Shown here in pieces: positions 8,001-16,548 of a stretch of 64,000 nucleotides of DNA (the stretch's first letter is position 1; every line of letters starts with the position of its first letter). The DNA is from Paraburkholderia panacisoli (GTDB lineage Bacteria; Pseudomonadota; Gammaproteobacteria; Burkholderiales; Burkholderiaceae), in the NCBI RefSeq assembly GCF_008369935.1, contig NZ_VTUZ01000048.1, positions 1 to 64,000 on the forward strand, read 5' to 3'. Made by a program: the position numbers and the translations under genes. Under the pieces are notes generated by a model that had not been told where the DNA came from, did no database searches, and was given only the letters and a program-made list of their open reading frames with translations.

Positions 8001-9170
8001 ATGACCTCAATTCAACCGATCGAGCCGTCCACGACGCTCATCCCTGAAAAGAACCTGACGAAGACGCTGACCGTCGGCATCATCACGGCGATCTTCGTGA
8101 TCGCCGCACCGATGATCATCGGCGCGGCCGGCGGCAACTACTGGGTCCGCGTGCTCGATTTCGCGATGCTGTACGTGATGCTCGCGCTGGGCCTGAACGT
8201 GGTGGTCGGCTTCGCCGGCCTGCTGGACCTGGGCTACATCGCGTTCTACGCGATCGGCGCCTACACGGCCGCGTTGCTGAGTTCGCCGCACCTCGCGTCG
8301 CAATTCGGGTGGATCGCGCATCTGGCTCCGAACGGGCTGCATGTGCCGATCTGGATCATCGTGCCGGTCGCGATGTCGTTCGCGGCGTTCTTCGGGATCG
8401 TGCTCGGTGCGCCGACCCTGCGTCTGCGCGGCGACTACCTCGCGATCGTGACCTTGGGCTTCGGGGAAATCGTGCGGATCTTCATGAACAACCTCGACCG
8501 TCCGGTGAACATCACCAACGGCCCGAAGGGGATCACGGGGATCGATCCGGTGCAGGCGGGCGGCTTCAGCCTCGCGCAGACGCACTCGCTGTTCGGCTTC
8601 CAGTTCCCGTCGGTGTACTCGTACTACTACCTGTTCGTGCTGTGCGCGCTGTTCGTGATCTGGACCTGTACGCGTCTGCAGCACTCGCGTATCGGCCGTG
8701 CATGGGCCGCCATCCGTGAAGACGAAATCGCCGCCAAGGCGATGGGCATCAACACCCGCAACGTGAAGCTGCTGGCGTTCGCGATGGGCGCGTCGTTCGG
8801 CGGTCTGTCGGGCGCGATGTTCGGCTCGTTCCAGGGCTTCGTGTCGCCGGAATCGTTCACGTTCTGGGAATCGGTGGTGGTGCTGGCGTGCGTGGTGCTC
8901 GGCGGCATGGGCCACATTCCTGGCGTGATTCTCGGCGCCGTGCTGCTCGCGGTGTTCCCGGAATTCCTGCGCTCGACGATGGGTCCGCTGCAGAACATGA
9001 TCTTCGGCCACGAAATTGTCGATACCGAAGTGATCCGTCAGCTGCTCTACGGTCTCGCGATGGTCGTGATCATGCTGTATCGCTCGGAAGGCCTGTGGCC
9101 GTCGCCGAAGCATGAAGACAAGATTGCGAAACTGGCGAAGCGCAGCGGCAAGAAGCCGGTGCGCGCGTAA
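8001..9170 (+). CDS. livM: Branched-chain amino acid ABC transporter permease LivM
   Basis: The second inner-membrane permease, 389 residues. An N-terminal cytoplasmic stretch precedes the membrane core MLYVMLALGLNVVVGFAGLL, and the family block TLRLRGDYLAIVTLGFGEI is present. The coupling loop is around AIREDEIAAKAMGINTRNVK. AAGGAG precedes the ATG. The C-terminus is lysine-rich. Two palindromic repeats separate it from livG. Confidence 0.95.
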   Translation: MTSIQPIEPSTTLIPEKNLTKTLTVGIITAIFVIAAPMIIGAAGGNYWVRVLDFAMLYVMLALGLNVVVGFAGLLDLGYIAFYAIGAYTAALLSSPHLASQFGWIAHLAPNGLHVPIWIIVPVAMSFAAFFGIVLGAPTLRLRGDYLAIVTLGFGEIVRIFMNNLDRPVNITNGPKGITGIDPVQAGGFSLAQTHSLFGFQFPSVYSYYYLFVLCALFVIWTCTRLQHSRIGRAWAAIREDEIAAKAMGINTRNVKLLAFAMGASFGGLSGAMFGSFQGFVSPESFTFWESVVVLACVVLGGMGHIPGVILGAVLLAVFPEFLRSTMGPLQNMIFGHEIVDTEVIRQLLYGLAMVVIMLYRSEGLWPSPKHEDKIAKLAKRSGKKPVRA

Positions 9171-9182
9171 CGAACCGACCGG

Positions 9183-9276
9183 GCATGGGACCCGAGTAAG
9201 CGCTAATGCGCCAACTCCGGTCGACAGCCGTGCATGGGACCGGAGTAAGCGCTGAAGCGCCAACTCCGGTCGACAG
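9183..9276 (+). repeat. Two tandem copies of a 45-base palindromic repeat
   Basis: Copies lie at 9183-9227 and 9232-9276, 49 bases apart, differing at only a few positions. Each begins GCATGGGACC and ends CTCCGGTCGACAG. The second copy folds perfectly: GACCGGAGT (9238-9246) pairs with ACTCCGGTC (9263-9271), with an inner GCGCT/AGCGC stem. The first has one mismatch in the outer stem. The second copy abuts the livG ribosome-binding AGGAG. It resembles a REP-type element inside the liv transcript. Confidence 0.85.
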
Positions 9277-9285
9277 GAGAAACAC

Positions 9286-10098
9286 ATGAGCGATAACGTA
9301 AGCAACAACGTGGGCACCGGTTCGGGCAGCGAGCAGATCCGTCTGTCGGTGAAGGGCGTTAACAAGCGCTTCGGCGGCTTGCAGGCGCTGTCCGAGGTCG
9401 GCCTGCAAATCAAGGCCGGCCAGATCTACGGTCTGATCGGCCCGAACGGCGCCGGCAAGACCACCTTCTTCAACGTGATCACGGGTCTGTACACGCCGGA
9501 TTCGGGCGAATTCAAGCTCGACGGCGAGAACTACACGCCGACCGCGGTGTATCAGGTGGCGAAGGCAGGCATTGCGCGCACTTTTCAGAACATTCGTCTG
9601 TTCGGTGGCATGACCGCGCTGGAGAACGTGATGGTCGGGCGCCACGTGCGCACCAAGCACGGTCTGATCGGCGCAGTGTTCCAGACGCCGGCCGAACGCA
9701 AGGAAGAACGCGAGATCAAGGAACGCGCGATCGAACTGCTGGAGTACGTCGGCATCGCGCAGTACGCGGACTACACGTCGCGCAATCTGTCCTATGGCCA
9801 CCAGCGTCGTCTGGAAATCGCCCGTGCGTTGGCGACCGACCCGAAGCTGCTCGCGCTCGACGAACCGGCGGCCGGCATGAACGCGACGGAAAAGGTCGAG
9901 CTGACCAAGCTGCTCGACAAGATCCGCGCGGACGGCAGGACGATCCTGCTGATCGAGCACGACGTGAAACTGGTGATGGGTTTGTGCAACCAGATGACGG
10001 TGCTCGACTACGGCAAGGTGATTGCACAAGGTCTGCCTTCAGACGTGCAGAAGGATCCGAAGGTGATCGAAGCTTATCTGGGTGCGGGGGTCCACTAA
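9286..10098 (+). CDS. livG: Branched-chain amino acid ABC transporter ATP-binding protein LivG
   Basis: One of two ATPases powering the Liv importer, 270 residues. The Walker A motif GPNGAGKTT is at residues 52-60. The signature-motif region NLSYGHQRRLEIARAL and Walker B LLALDEPAAGM follow, then the switch histidine in LLIEHD. The motif IARTFQNIRLF is typical of LivG. A poorly conserved 17-residue N-terminal extension precedes the domain. AGGAG lies seven bases upstream. Its stop codon overlaps the livF start by one base. Confidence 0.95.
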   Translation: MSDNVSNNVGTGSGSEQIRLSVKGVNKRFGGLQALSEVGLQIKAGQIYGLIGPNGAGKTTFFNVITGLYTPDSGEFKLDGENYTPTAVYQVAKAGIARTFQNIRLFGGMTALENVMVGRHVRTKHGLIGAVFQTPAERKEEREIKERAIELLEYVGIAQYADYTSRNLSYGHQRRLEIARALATDPKLLALDEPAAGMNATEKVELTKLLDKIRADGRTILLIEHDVKLVMGLCNQMTVLDYGKVIAQGLPSDVQKDPKVIEAYLGAGVH

Positions 10099-10814
10099 TG
10101 GCAACGGCAATGTTGAAAATCAAGGGCCTGCAGGTCAATTACGGCGGCATTCAGGCAGTCAAGGGCATCGACCTCGAAGTCGCGCAGGGCGAGCTGGTCA
10201 CGCTGATCGGCGCGAACGGCGCGGGCAAGACCACGACGATGAAGGCGATCACGGGTCTGAAGCCGTACTCGGCGGGTGACATCGAGTACATGGGCCAGTC
10301 GATCAAGGGCATCCCGGCGCACGAACTGCTCAAGCGCGGTCTGGCGATGGTGCCGGAAGGGCGCGGCATCTTCGCGCGCATGTCGATCGTCGAGAACATG
10401 CAGATGGGCGCGTATCTGCGCACCGACACGGACGCCATCAAGGCGGACGTCGATCGCATGTTCGGCTTCTTCCCGCGTCTGAAGGAACGCGCGTCGCAAT
10501 ACGCGGGCACGCTCTCGGGCGGCGAACAGCAGATGCTGGCAATGGCGCGCGCGATCATCTCGCGTCCCAAATTGCTGCTGCTGGACGAACCGTCGATGGG
10601 CCTGTCGCCGATCATGGTCGAGAAGATCTTCGAAGTGGTGCGGGCGATCTCGGGCGAAGGCATGACCGTGCTGCTGGTCGAGCAGAACGCGCGTCTGGCG
10701 TTGCAGGCGGCGAACCGCGGCTACGTGATGGACTCGGGTCTGGTCACGATGTCCGGCGACGCGAAGCAGATGCTGGATGACCCGAAGGTGCGGGCGGCGT
10801 ATCTGGGTGAATAA
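10098..10814 (+). CDS. livF: Branched-chain amino acid ABC transporter ATP-binding protein LivF
   Basis: The second Liv ATPase, 238 residues, which forms a dimer with LivG. Walker A GANGAGKTT lies near residue 38, the signature LSGGEQQMLAMARA is clear, and Walker B is LLLLDEPSMGLSP. The ATG at 10098 overlaps the livG TAA (TAATG), implying translational coupling; the open frame further upstream lies within livG. It is the last gene of the operon and a strong terminator follows. Confidence 0.95.
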   Translation: MATAMLKIKGLQVNYGGIQAVKGIDLEVAQGELVTLIGANGAGKTTTMKAITGLKPYSAGDIEYMGQSIKGIPAHELLKRGLAMVPEGRGIFARMSIVENMQMGAYLRTDTDAIKADVDRMFGFFPRLKERASQYAGTLSGGEQQMLAMARAIISRPKLLLLDEPSMGLSPIMVEKIFEVVRAISGEGMTVLLVEQNARLALQAANRGYVMDSGLVTMSGDAKQMLDDPKVRAAYLGE

Positions 10815-10870
10815 GCGGGTGAATGATCCACTTGAATAAGCCCGGCTGAGCCATTCTGCCGTACCGATGA

Positions 10871-10906
10871 AAAAAGGCCGCATGCGAGAAATCGCATGCG
10901 GCCTTT
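10871..10906 (+). terminator. Bidirectional intrinsic terminator after livF
   Basis: GGCCGCATGCGA (10876-10887) pairs perfectly with TCGCATGCGGCC (10892-10903) around a four-base loop, with A residues before and TTT after. It separates livF from the convergent acetyltransferase gene and can serve both strands. Confidence 0.85.
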
Positions 10907-10927
10907 GCCATTCAGGCGTGCGACCGA

Positions 10928-11398
10928 TCAAGCGGCCGACGTAGGATCCGCCAACGCGCCAAGCCGCTTGCCAAGACTGATCACCGCATCGGCGCGATAC
11001 CCGAGCGCTTCGTAAAACGCGCGCAGATCGTCCTTCGCGGACAATATCTGCAGATTCAGCTTCGGACAGCCGCGCTCGGTCAACGCCTGCTCGACATGCG
11101 CGACGAGGCGCGTGCCGATCCCATGACGGCGCAGCGACTCATCCACCGCGAGCGAATACATCCAGCCACGGTGGCCGTCGTAGCCGCCCATCACCGTGCC
11201 GACGATACGCTCGTCGAACACCGCGACAAAGAACAGTTCCGGCTGCGTCGCCAGCTTGTTGGCGATCGACAGATGCGGGTTGCGCTGCGGCCTCGTCACA
11301 TCCCGGTACTCGGGGAAGGCTTGCTGCCACAGCGCGACCACCGCATCGGTATCGCGCGCGTCGAAGCGGCGGATCGATAGCGTGGCGCCAGTCGTCAT
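10928..11398 (-). CDS. GNAT-family acetyltransferase (YpeA-like)
   Basis: A 156-residue Gcn5-related N-acetyltransferase. The acetyl-CoA loop is seen as LRRHGIGTRLVAHVE. The blocks GTVMGGYDGHRGWMYSLAV, RGCPKLNLQI and YEALGYRADAVISLGKRL closely follow E. coli YpeA, whose substrate I cannot state from sequence. AGGAG precedes the ATG. It lies 18 bases downstream of argD on the same strand and is probably cotranscribed with it. Confidence 0.85.
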   Translation of the reverse strand: MTTGATLSIRRFDARDTDAVVALWQQAFPEYRDVTRPQRNPHLSIANKLATQPELFFVAVFDERIVGTVMGGYDGHRGWMYSLAVDESLRRHGIGTRLVAHVEQALTERGCPKLNLQILSAKDDLRAFYEALGYRADAVISLGKRLGALADPTSAA

Positions 11399-11416
11399 CA
11401 GCGTACTCCTGGTCGG

Positions 11417-12601
11417 TTATAGCGTGTCGAGAATCGAACGCAGCATCGCCATCATCTGGTCGATCTCTTCGTTCGTCACGTTCAGCGCCGGCATGAAGCG
11501 CAACAGATTCGGACGCGCCGCGTTCAGCAGCAGGCCGTCGGGCTGCATGTCGCGTGCCTTCTCGACGATCTGGGGGCCGATGTCCTTATCGAGCAGCAGT
11601 GCGCGCAGCAGGCCTTCACCGCGTTCGCCCTTGAAGCCGCGTTCCTCCGACAACTCCAGCAGCTTCGAGCGCAGATACTCGCCGCGCGCCCGCACGCCTT
11701 CGAGAAAGCCCGGCGCGGTCAGTTGCGAGATCACCGAATAGCCGACCGCGGTCATCAGCGGATTGCCGTTGTAGGTGCCGCCCTGATCGCCGGCTTCGAA
11801 CACCGCGACGTCCGCCTTCGACAGCAGCGCCGCGAGCGGCACGCCGCCGCCGATGCCCTTGCCGAGCGTCATGATGTCGGGCTCGATTCCCGACAGCTGA
11901 TACGCGAACAGCGTGCCCGCGCGGCCGCAGCCGCTTTGCACTTCGTCGACGATCAGCAGCAGATTGTGCTTCTTCGTTAGCTCACGCAGTTGCTGCATGA
12001 ATTCGCGCGAAGCGGGAATCACGCCGCCTTCGCCCTGAATCGGTTCGAGCATCACGGCGACCGTCTTCGCAGTGATGAGCTTTTCCACCGATGCGATGTC
12101 GTTCAGATCCGCCTTCGGGAAGCCCGGCACTTGCGGTGCGTAGATCGTGTCCCAGCCCGGCTTGCCGCTGGCCGACATCGTGGCCAGCGTGCGGCCGTGG
12201 AAGCTGTGATCGAACGTGATGATTTCGAACGCGCCGTCCTTGAACTTCCTGCCCCACTTGCGCGCGAGCTTGATCGCGCCTTCGTTGGCTTCGGCGCCGC
12301 TGTTCGCAAAGAACACCTTGTCGAAGCAGCTATGTTGCGTGAGCAGGTCGGCGAGCTGCGCCATCGGTTCGTTGTAGAACGCGGGCGACGGATTGAGCAA
12401 CAGCTTCGCCTGCTTGTTCAGCGCTTCGATCATGCCGTCATTGCAATGACCGAGACTGTTGACCGCCCAGCCCTGAATGAAGTCGAGATAGCGCTTGCCG
12501 TTATTGTCATAGAGCCACGAGCCCTTGCCGTGCGTGAAAACGATTTCGGGCCGGTTCGTGATGTACATCAGCGACTCGATAGGGTACTCATTGAAATTCA
12601 T
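11417..12601 (-). CDS. argD: Acetylornithine aminotransferase (class III aminotransferase)
   Basis: A PLP enzyme of 394 residues that in arginine synthesis converts N-acetylglutamate semialdehyde to N-acetylornithine; family members may also act on succinyl-diaminopimelate. The class III pattern is complete: the GAEANEGAIKLARKWG block, the Asp motif LLIVDEVQSGCGRAG and the PLP lysine in LGKGIGGGVPLAAL. The ATG at 12601 (MNFNEYPIESLMY) is chosen because GGAG precedes it; longer versions run into an upstream terminator. Other class III aminotransferases such as ornithine or GABA enzymes are possible, but the N-terminal pattern fits acetylornithine enzymes. Confidence 0.87.
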   Translation of the reverse strand: MNFNEYPIESLMYITNRPEIVFTHGKGSWLYDNNGKRYLDFIQGWAVNSLGHCNDGMIEALNKQAKLLLNPSPAFYNEPMAQLADLLTQHSCFDKVFFANSGAEANEGAIKLARKWGRKFKDGAFEIITFDHSFHGRTLATMSASGKPGWDTIYAPQVPGFPKADLNDIASVEKLITAKTVAVMLEPIQGEGGVIPASREFMQQLRELTKKHNLLLIVDEVQSGCGRAGTLFAYQLSGIEPDIMTLGKGIGGGVPLAALLSKADVAVFEAGDQGGTYNGNPLMTAVGYSVISQLTAPGFLEGVRARGEYLRSKLLELSEERGFKGERGEGLLRALLLDKDIGPQIVEKARDMQPDGLLLNAARPNLLRFMPALNVTNEEIDQMMAMLRSILDTL

Positions 12602-12685
12602 GTCGGCGGGCTCCAGGGAACGGGGTGAAAGCAGGTGAAAGTGAATGACGGGCAGGCCGAAGATGAAACTGCGGCCGGAAAAAAC

Positions 12686-12711
12686 AAAAAGCCACGGCAT
12701 GCCGTGGCTTT
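12686..12711 (-). terminator. Intrinsic terminator upstream of argD
   Basis: GCCACGGC (12691-12698) pairs with GCCGTGGC (12701-12708). On the minus strand it is followed by TTTTTG and more T; on the plus strand only by TTT. It lies between the upstream reductase gene and argD, so it either ends the reductase transcript or attenuates an argD leader. Confidence 0.8.
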
Positions 12712-12934
12712 CATGATTCGAACAGCTTGCGCCCTTGTGCGGCGCGAATCCGTGACGAAGCCAGCGGCGTCCCTAAGGGAGCGGCGAGCGGCGACGTCGA
12801 AGTTCGGACTGGATGCGGTTCATGCGCGAAAGAATACGACAGGAAAAGCGATGGTGTAAACCATGAATTTGCAGCGATGCGCATGAAGGCGGATTTTTCC
12901 GCGTCCGTCTTCATGCTGACACGTTGTGCGAGAG

Positions 12935-12962
12935 CGGTCTTATCGACGAGTCGACAAGACCG
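12935..12962 (-). other. Long hairpin directly after the reductase gene
   Basis: CGGTCTTATCGAC (12935-12947) pairs with GTCGACAAGACCG (12950-12962), with one mismatch. It begins ten bases past the stop codon of the minus-strand reductase. No T tract follows on that strand, so RNA stabilisation or factor-assisted termination is more likely than intrinsic termination. Confidence 0.6.
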
Positions 12963-12971
12963 TTTGATTGC

Positions 12972-14003
12972 TCAAACCGCGTTCGCCAGATCCGCTTCGC
13001 TCGTGAACGAGTCCGCGTAGAACTCGTCTTCCGGCAGGCCGTGATGCTGGGTGAAATCGCGCTGCGCCGATTCGACCATCACCGGCGCGCCGCACGCATA
13101 CACCTGGTAAGCCGACAGATCGGGCAGGTCTTCGATCACCGCGCGATGTACGAAACCGATGCGGCCCGTCCATGCATCGCTTGCGTCCGGTTCGGACAGC
13201 ACCGGCACGAACTTGAAGTTCGGAATCTCGCGCGCCCATTGTTCGGCCAGCTCGAGCAGATACAGATCCTTCTTGCGACGCGCGCCCCAGTACAACGTCA
13301 TGGGCCGCTCCAGGTTCTTGAACACCGCCTGCTCGACGATTGCCTTCAGCGGCGCGAAGCCCGTGCCCGAAGCGAGCAGCACGATCGGCTTGTCCGAATC
13401 TTCACGCAGGAAGAACGTGCCGAGCGGTGCTTCGAAGCGCAGGATGTCGCGCTCTTTCATCGTGTTGAATACGTGATCGGTGAAGGCGCCGCCGGGCATG
13501 TGACGGATATGCAATTCGACCGGGCCTTCCGTATGCGGCGCGCTCGCCATCGAATAGCTGCGGCGCTTGCCGTCCTTCAGGATGAATTCGAGGTACTGGC
13601 CGGCCAGATATTGCAGACGTTCGTTGGCGGGCAGTTGCAGCTTCACGACGATCACGTCGTCGGCCTTGCGCTCGATCGCGTTCACGCGGCAGGGCAGCTT
13701 CTTGACCTGAACGTCGCCGACACCGGCCACTTCGCGGATGTCCACTTCGAGATCGGAGCACGCGGTCGCGCAGCACAGCAGTGCCATGCCGCGCGTCTTT
13801 TCGTCGTTCGACAAGGCCGACGACGAATGCGCGCGCTGTTCGACCTCGCCGCTCACCACCGCGCCTTTGCACGATCCGCAAGCGCCGTTCTTGCAGCCGT
13901 ACGGCAGGCCGATGCCCTGACGCAAGGCGGCGCTCAGTACCGGTTCGTCCTGTTCTACCTGAAACTGCCGGCCGCTTTGCCGGAGCGTGACGTTAAATGC
14001 CAT
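12972..14003 (-). CDS. Ferredoxin-type [2Fe-2S] flavin reductase (CDP-6-deoxyglucoseen reductase-like)
   Basis: A 343-residue modular electron-transfer protein. An N-terminal plant-type ferredoxin domain carries CKNGACGSCKG and a later cysteine (LLCCATAC). An FAD-binding domain with RSYSMAS follows near residue 155, then an NAD(P)-binding domain with LASGTGFAPLKAI near 235. It would pass electrons from NAD(P)H through FAD to the iron-sulfur cluster and a partner oxygenase or dehydratase. Databases often call such proteins CDP-6-deoxy-delta-3,4-glucoseen reductase, but no sugar genes are nearby and the partner is unknown. It is divergent from the SDR gene. Confidence 0.8.
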   Translation of the reverse strand: MAFNVTLRQSGRQFQVEQDEPVLSAALRQGIGLPYGCKNGACGSCKGAVVSGEVEQRAHSSSALSNDEKTRGMALLCCATACSDLEVDIREVAGVGDVQVKKLPCRVNAIERKADDVIVVKLQLPANERLQYLAGQYLEFILKDGKRRSYSMASAPHTEGPVELHIRHMPGGAFTDHVFNTMKERDILRFEAPLGTFFLREDSDKPIVLLASGTGFAPLKAIVEQAVFKNLERPMTLYWGARRKKDLYLLELAEQWAREIPNFKFVPVLSEPDASDAWTGRIGFVHRAVIEDLPDLSAYQVYACGAPVMVESAQRDFTQHHGLPEDEFYADSFTSEADLANAV

Positions 14004-14098
14004 AGAAGTGTTCGAAATCGTAAAGTCGGGAATCGTTATCGGGCCCGCCGCTCAACCGCGCGCTACCTGCCGCGCTTGACGGCTACAATGCATCCACC

Positions 14099-15139
14099 AT
14101 GAAAGCCACACGAAACTTCCGCCGGCCGCGCGTGTTGATCGTAGGATGCGGCGATGTCGGCATGCGCTGCGTGCCCTTGCTGCGGCCGCGCGCGCATATT
14201 TTCGCGCTGACCAGCCATGCCGGGCGCTGCGCCGAATTGCGCGCTGCGGGCGTGACGCCGCTGGTCGGCGATCTCGACGTGCGCCGCAGCCTGAAGCGGC
14301 TCGCGGGCCTGGCTCCTACGGTACTGCATCTCGCCCCGCCGCAGAAAACCGGCGACGACGACCGTCGTACCCGCGCGTTGCTCGCAACACTGAGCGCGCG
14401 CCGCGACGTCGCGCTGCGTGCTGCAGTGACGCCCGCAGTCTCGCTGACAGGGCGATTGCGCCGCGGGTTGCGCTCCGTTCGTGCCTCGTGGGCGCTATCT
14501 GAAACAGCCGATATTGTACCCGACGGGGTGCGCCGGCTAGCCGGTTCGCGTGCGTCCGTGCGTCTCGTGTATGCGAGCACGACGGGCGTCTACGGCGATT
14601 GCGGCGGCGCGTGGATCGACGAAACGCGCGCAACGCAACCCGCCAACGCGCGCGCCAAACGCCGCGTGTCTGCCGAGCGGCAGTTGCGGCGCGCGACCGC
14701 TCACGGGAGCGTCGCGGCGAGCATCGCGCGGATTCCGGGCATCTATGCGCGCAACCGTCTGCCGCTCGCGCGGCTCGGAAAGGGCACGCCCGCGCTGATC
14801 GACGCCGACGACGTCTACACCAATCACATTCATGCCGACGACCTCGCCGCGATCCTCGTGCGCCTTGCCACGCACGGCAAGCCGGCGCGCGCGATCCACG
14901 CGTCCGACGACTCTTCGCTGAAGATGGGGGAGTACTTCGATGCAGTGGCGGATGCGTTCGACCTGCCGCGCGCGCCGCGCATCACGCGCGCACAAGCCGA
15001 GGAGCAGATCGATCCGAGCCTGCTGTCGTTCATGCGTGAATCCAGGCGGCTGGTGAACCGGCGTCTGAAGGATGAGTTGCGCGTGCGGTTGCGGTATCCG
15101 AACGTGACGGACTTTCTGCGTGAGGCTGGCGCGAAGTGA
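14099..15139 (+). CDS. NAD-dependent epimerase/dehydratase family (SDR) protein
   Basis: A 346-residue atypical short-chain dehydrogenase. The N-terminal Rossmann motif is VLIVGCGDVGMRC near residue 11. A YASTTGVYGDCGG block near 160 corresponds to the Ser/Thr region of extended SDR enzymes, and HIHADDLAAILVRLA lies near 242. It resembles YeeZ-type proteins of unknown substrate. The region between residues 80 and 150 is Arg-rich. No ribosome site is clear before the ATG, and TACAAT lies only ten bases upstream, so the mRNA may be nearly leaderless. Confidence 0.7.
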   Translation: MKATRNFRRPRVLIVGCGDVGMRCVPLLRPRAHIFALTSHAGRCAELRAAGVTPLVGDLDVRRSLKRLAGLAPTVLHLAPPQKTGDDDRRTRALLATLSARRDVALRAAVTPAVSLTGRLRRGLRSVRASWALSETADIVPDGVRRLAGSRASVRLVYASTTGVYGDCGGAWIDETRATQPANARAKRRVSAERQLRRATAHGSVAASIARIPGIYARNRLPLARLGKGTPALIDADDVYTNHIHADDLAAILVRLATHGKPARAIHASDDSSLKMGEYFDAVADAFDLPRAPRITRAQAEEQIDPSLLSFMRESRRLVNRRLKDELRVRLRYPNVTDFLREAGAK

Positions 15140-15387
15140 ACACACGAAGCGAAGCCGTGAAGCGACAGTGTGAAGTGATGGCGTGAAGCGAAGACGTGAG
15201 CGGACGGCGAAGGCATTGAGGGCGCTGAAAGCGTCACGGCAAGTCCGCCAAAAAGCCCGATAAAAGCCATGCACGAGTCAAGCCAGACCTCGACACGCAC
15301 ACGATCAAAATCCGACAAAAGCTCACCACGCCAGGCATCGCCCGGCGCAATCCCATCACGCGTCGCGCTCGCGCGCCCCTCGCCGGC

Positions 15388-15576
15388 TCAGGTCAGCGTG
15401 GGCAAAAATTCCAGCAGCACGAAGCACAGAATCCCGCCAATCAAAGCGCCGATCAGGTTCGGATGATATTTGTGCCGCAGCCGCATCACGATCAGCAGTC
15501 CGGCGACCAGCAGCAGTGCGAGACATGTGAAAGCAATCGTCACCTGCGACATCGCGATAGTGCCGTCGATATGCAT
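15388..15576 (-). CDS. Small two-segment membrane protein of unknown function
   Basis: A 62-residue protein not recognised from any characterised family. It has two hydrophobic segments, roughly residues 9-30 (VTIAFTCLALLLVAGLLIVM) and 40-58, separated by the basic loop RLRHKYHP. The ATG at 15576 is chosen because AAGGAGG lies six bases upstream, the strongest ribosome site nearby. It stands alone, with 248 uneventful bases to its left. Inner-membrane location is inferred from hydrophobicity alone. Confidence 0.7.
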   Translation of the reverse strand: MHIDGTIAMSQVTIAFTCLALLLVAGLLIVMRLRHKYHPNLIGALIGGILCFVLLEFLPTLT

Positions 15577-15743
15577 GGCGCCCCTCCTTGTAGCCTTTTG
15601 TAGTCGTTTGTTTAGACGAGTATAGGGCGACGTGTAAGGAAGAGCATGCTGCGGCGCAGCGCCTGAACGCACGCTTTGTGCCGGTTATCCGTCAGGGCGC
15701 CGGCTTTCCCTGCCGGATCAAGACCTTGAGAATAGCTAGCGGT

Positions 15744-16454
15744 TTACCCGCTCCGTAAAGAACCGAGGTCGGATTCGTCGAGCCATTGCCATGCGCCGGG
15801 CGCAAGCGTCGCAGGCAACGCGAGTCCGCCGATCCGCTCGCGATGCAGCGCCTCGCAACGGTTGCCGGCCGCCGCGATCATCCGCTTGACCTGGTGATAC
15901 TTGCCTTCCATCACGGTGAGCGCGAGTGAGTGAGCGTCGCGTGCTTCGGCGTCGACCGCGGCGATCGGCTTCGTCTCGCCGTGCAGCAAAACGCCGCCGC
16001 GCAGCGCGCTCAATTGCGCGTCGTCGAGCGGGTGACGCGTGGTCGCGACATACAGCTTCGGCACCTTGCGTTTCGGCGATGTGAACAGGTGCACGAACTT
16101 GCCGTCGTCGGAGAGCAGCAGCAGGCCGGTCGTGTCCTGGTCGAGACGGCCCACGCATTGCACGCCGCGCTCGGCGAACTGCGGCGGCAACAGGCTGAAC
16201 ACGCTCGGATGATGTTGCGGCTCGCGCGAACACTCGTAGCCGGCGGGCTTGTTCAGCAGCAGATACGCATGTTCGCGATACGGCCAGACGACCCCGTCCA
16301 CGCTGAAGTGCAGGCTGTCGCCGTGGGTCGGGAAATCGGCGTCGACGTCGGTGCAGACAGTGCCGCCGATGCTCACGCGAGCGTCGGCGATCAGCGCACG
16401 GCATTGACGGCGCGAGCCGAAACCTTGGGTGAAGAGGATGCTTTCGAGATTCAT
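15744..16454 (-). CDS. rsuA: 16S rRNA pseudouridine synthase (RsuA family)
   Basis: A 236-residue protein. An S4-like RNA-binding N-terminus (LESILFTQGFGSRRQCRALI) is followed by the RsuA/RluE catalytic domain with the aspartate in VGRLDQDTTGLLLLSDDG. LLNKPAGYECS and GKYHQVKRMIAAAGNR are further family blocks. It is expected to modify a uridine in 16S rRNA, position 516 in E. coli. The start at 16454 gives the usual family length. RluE-type specificity cannot be excluded. Confidence 0.88.
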   Translation of the reverse strand: MNLESILFTQGFGSRRQCRALIADARVSIGGTVCTDVDADFPTHGDSLHFSVDGVVWPYREHAYLLLNKPAGYECSREPQHHPSVFSLLPPQFAERGVQCVGRLDQDTTGLLLLSDDGKFVHLFTSPKRKVPKLYVATTRHPLDDAQLSALRGGVLLHGETKPIAAVDAEARDAHSLALTVMEGKYHQVKRMIAAAGNRCEALHRERIGGLALPATLAPGAWQWLDESDLGSLRSG

Positions 16455-16548
16455 GGCGAGCGAAGAATAACACCGCAAGAACCGGAGCGCCGCGCGGCGC
16501 GGGACGGACGACGATGGTCTCCCCAAGTCCAGCCGCAGGAGTTCATTC

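Larger units (their letters stand above)
12602..12971 (-). other. Intergenic region upstream of argD
   Basis: These 370 bases hold no convincing gene. Read on the minus strand they contain a long hairpin right after the upstream reductase (12935-12962), a possible promoter TTTACA-N18-TATTCT (12860-12831), and a terminator (12711-12686) about 85 bases before argD. A 67-codon frame on the minus strand (12711-12914) has no ribosome site and is not supported. Confidence 0.5.

Noticed and set aside
8007..9413. Minus-strand frame of 468 codons opposite livM
   Set aside because: His/Arg/Glu-rich composition typical of an antisense frame; livM has all its expected motifs and a ribosome site.
12711..12914. 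Minus-strand frame of 67 codons upstream of argD
   Set aside because: No ribosome site and it runs into a terminator; the DNA is better explained as a leader or small RNA.
15140..15387. GAAGCG/GTGAAG repeats after the SDR gene and a small minus-strand frame
   Set aside because: The repeats are short and irregular, and the frame has neither a ribosome site nor recognisable features.
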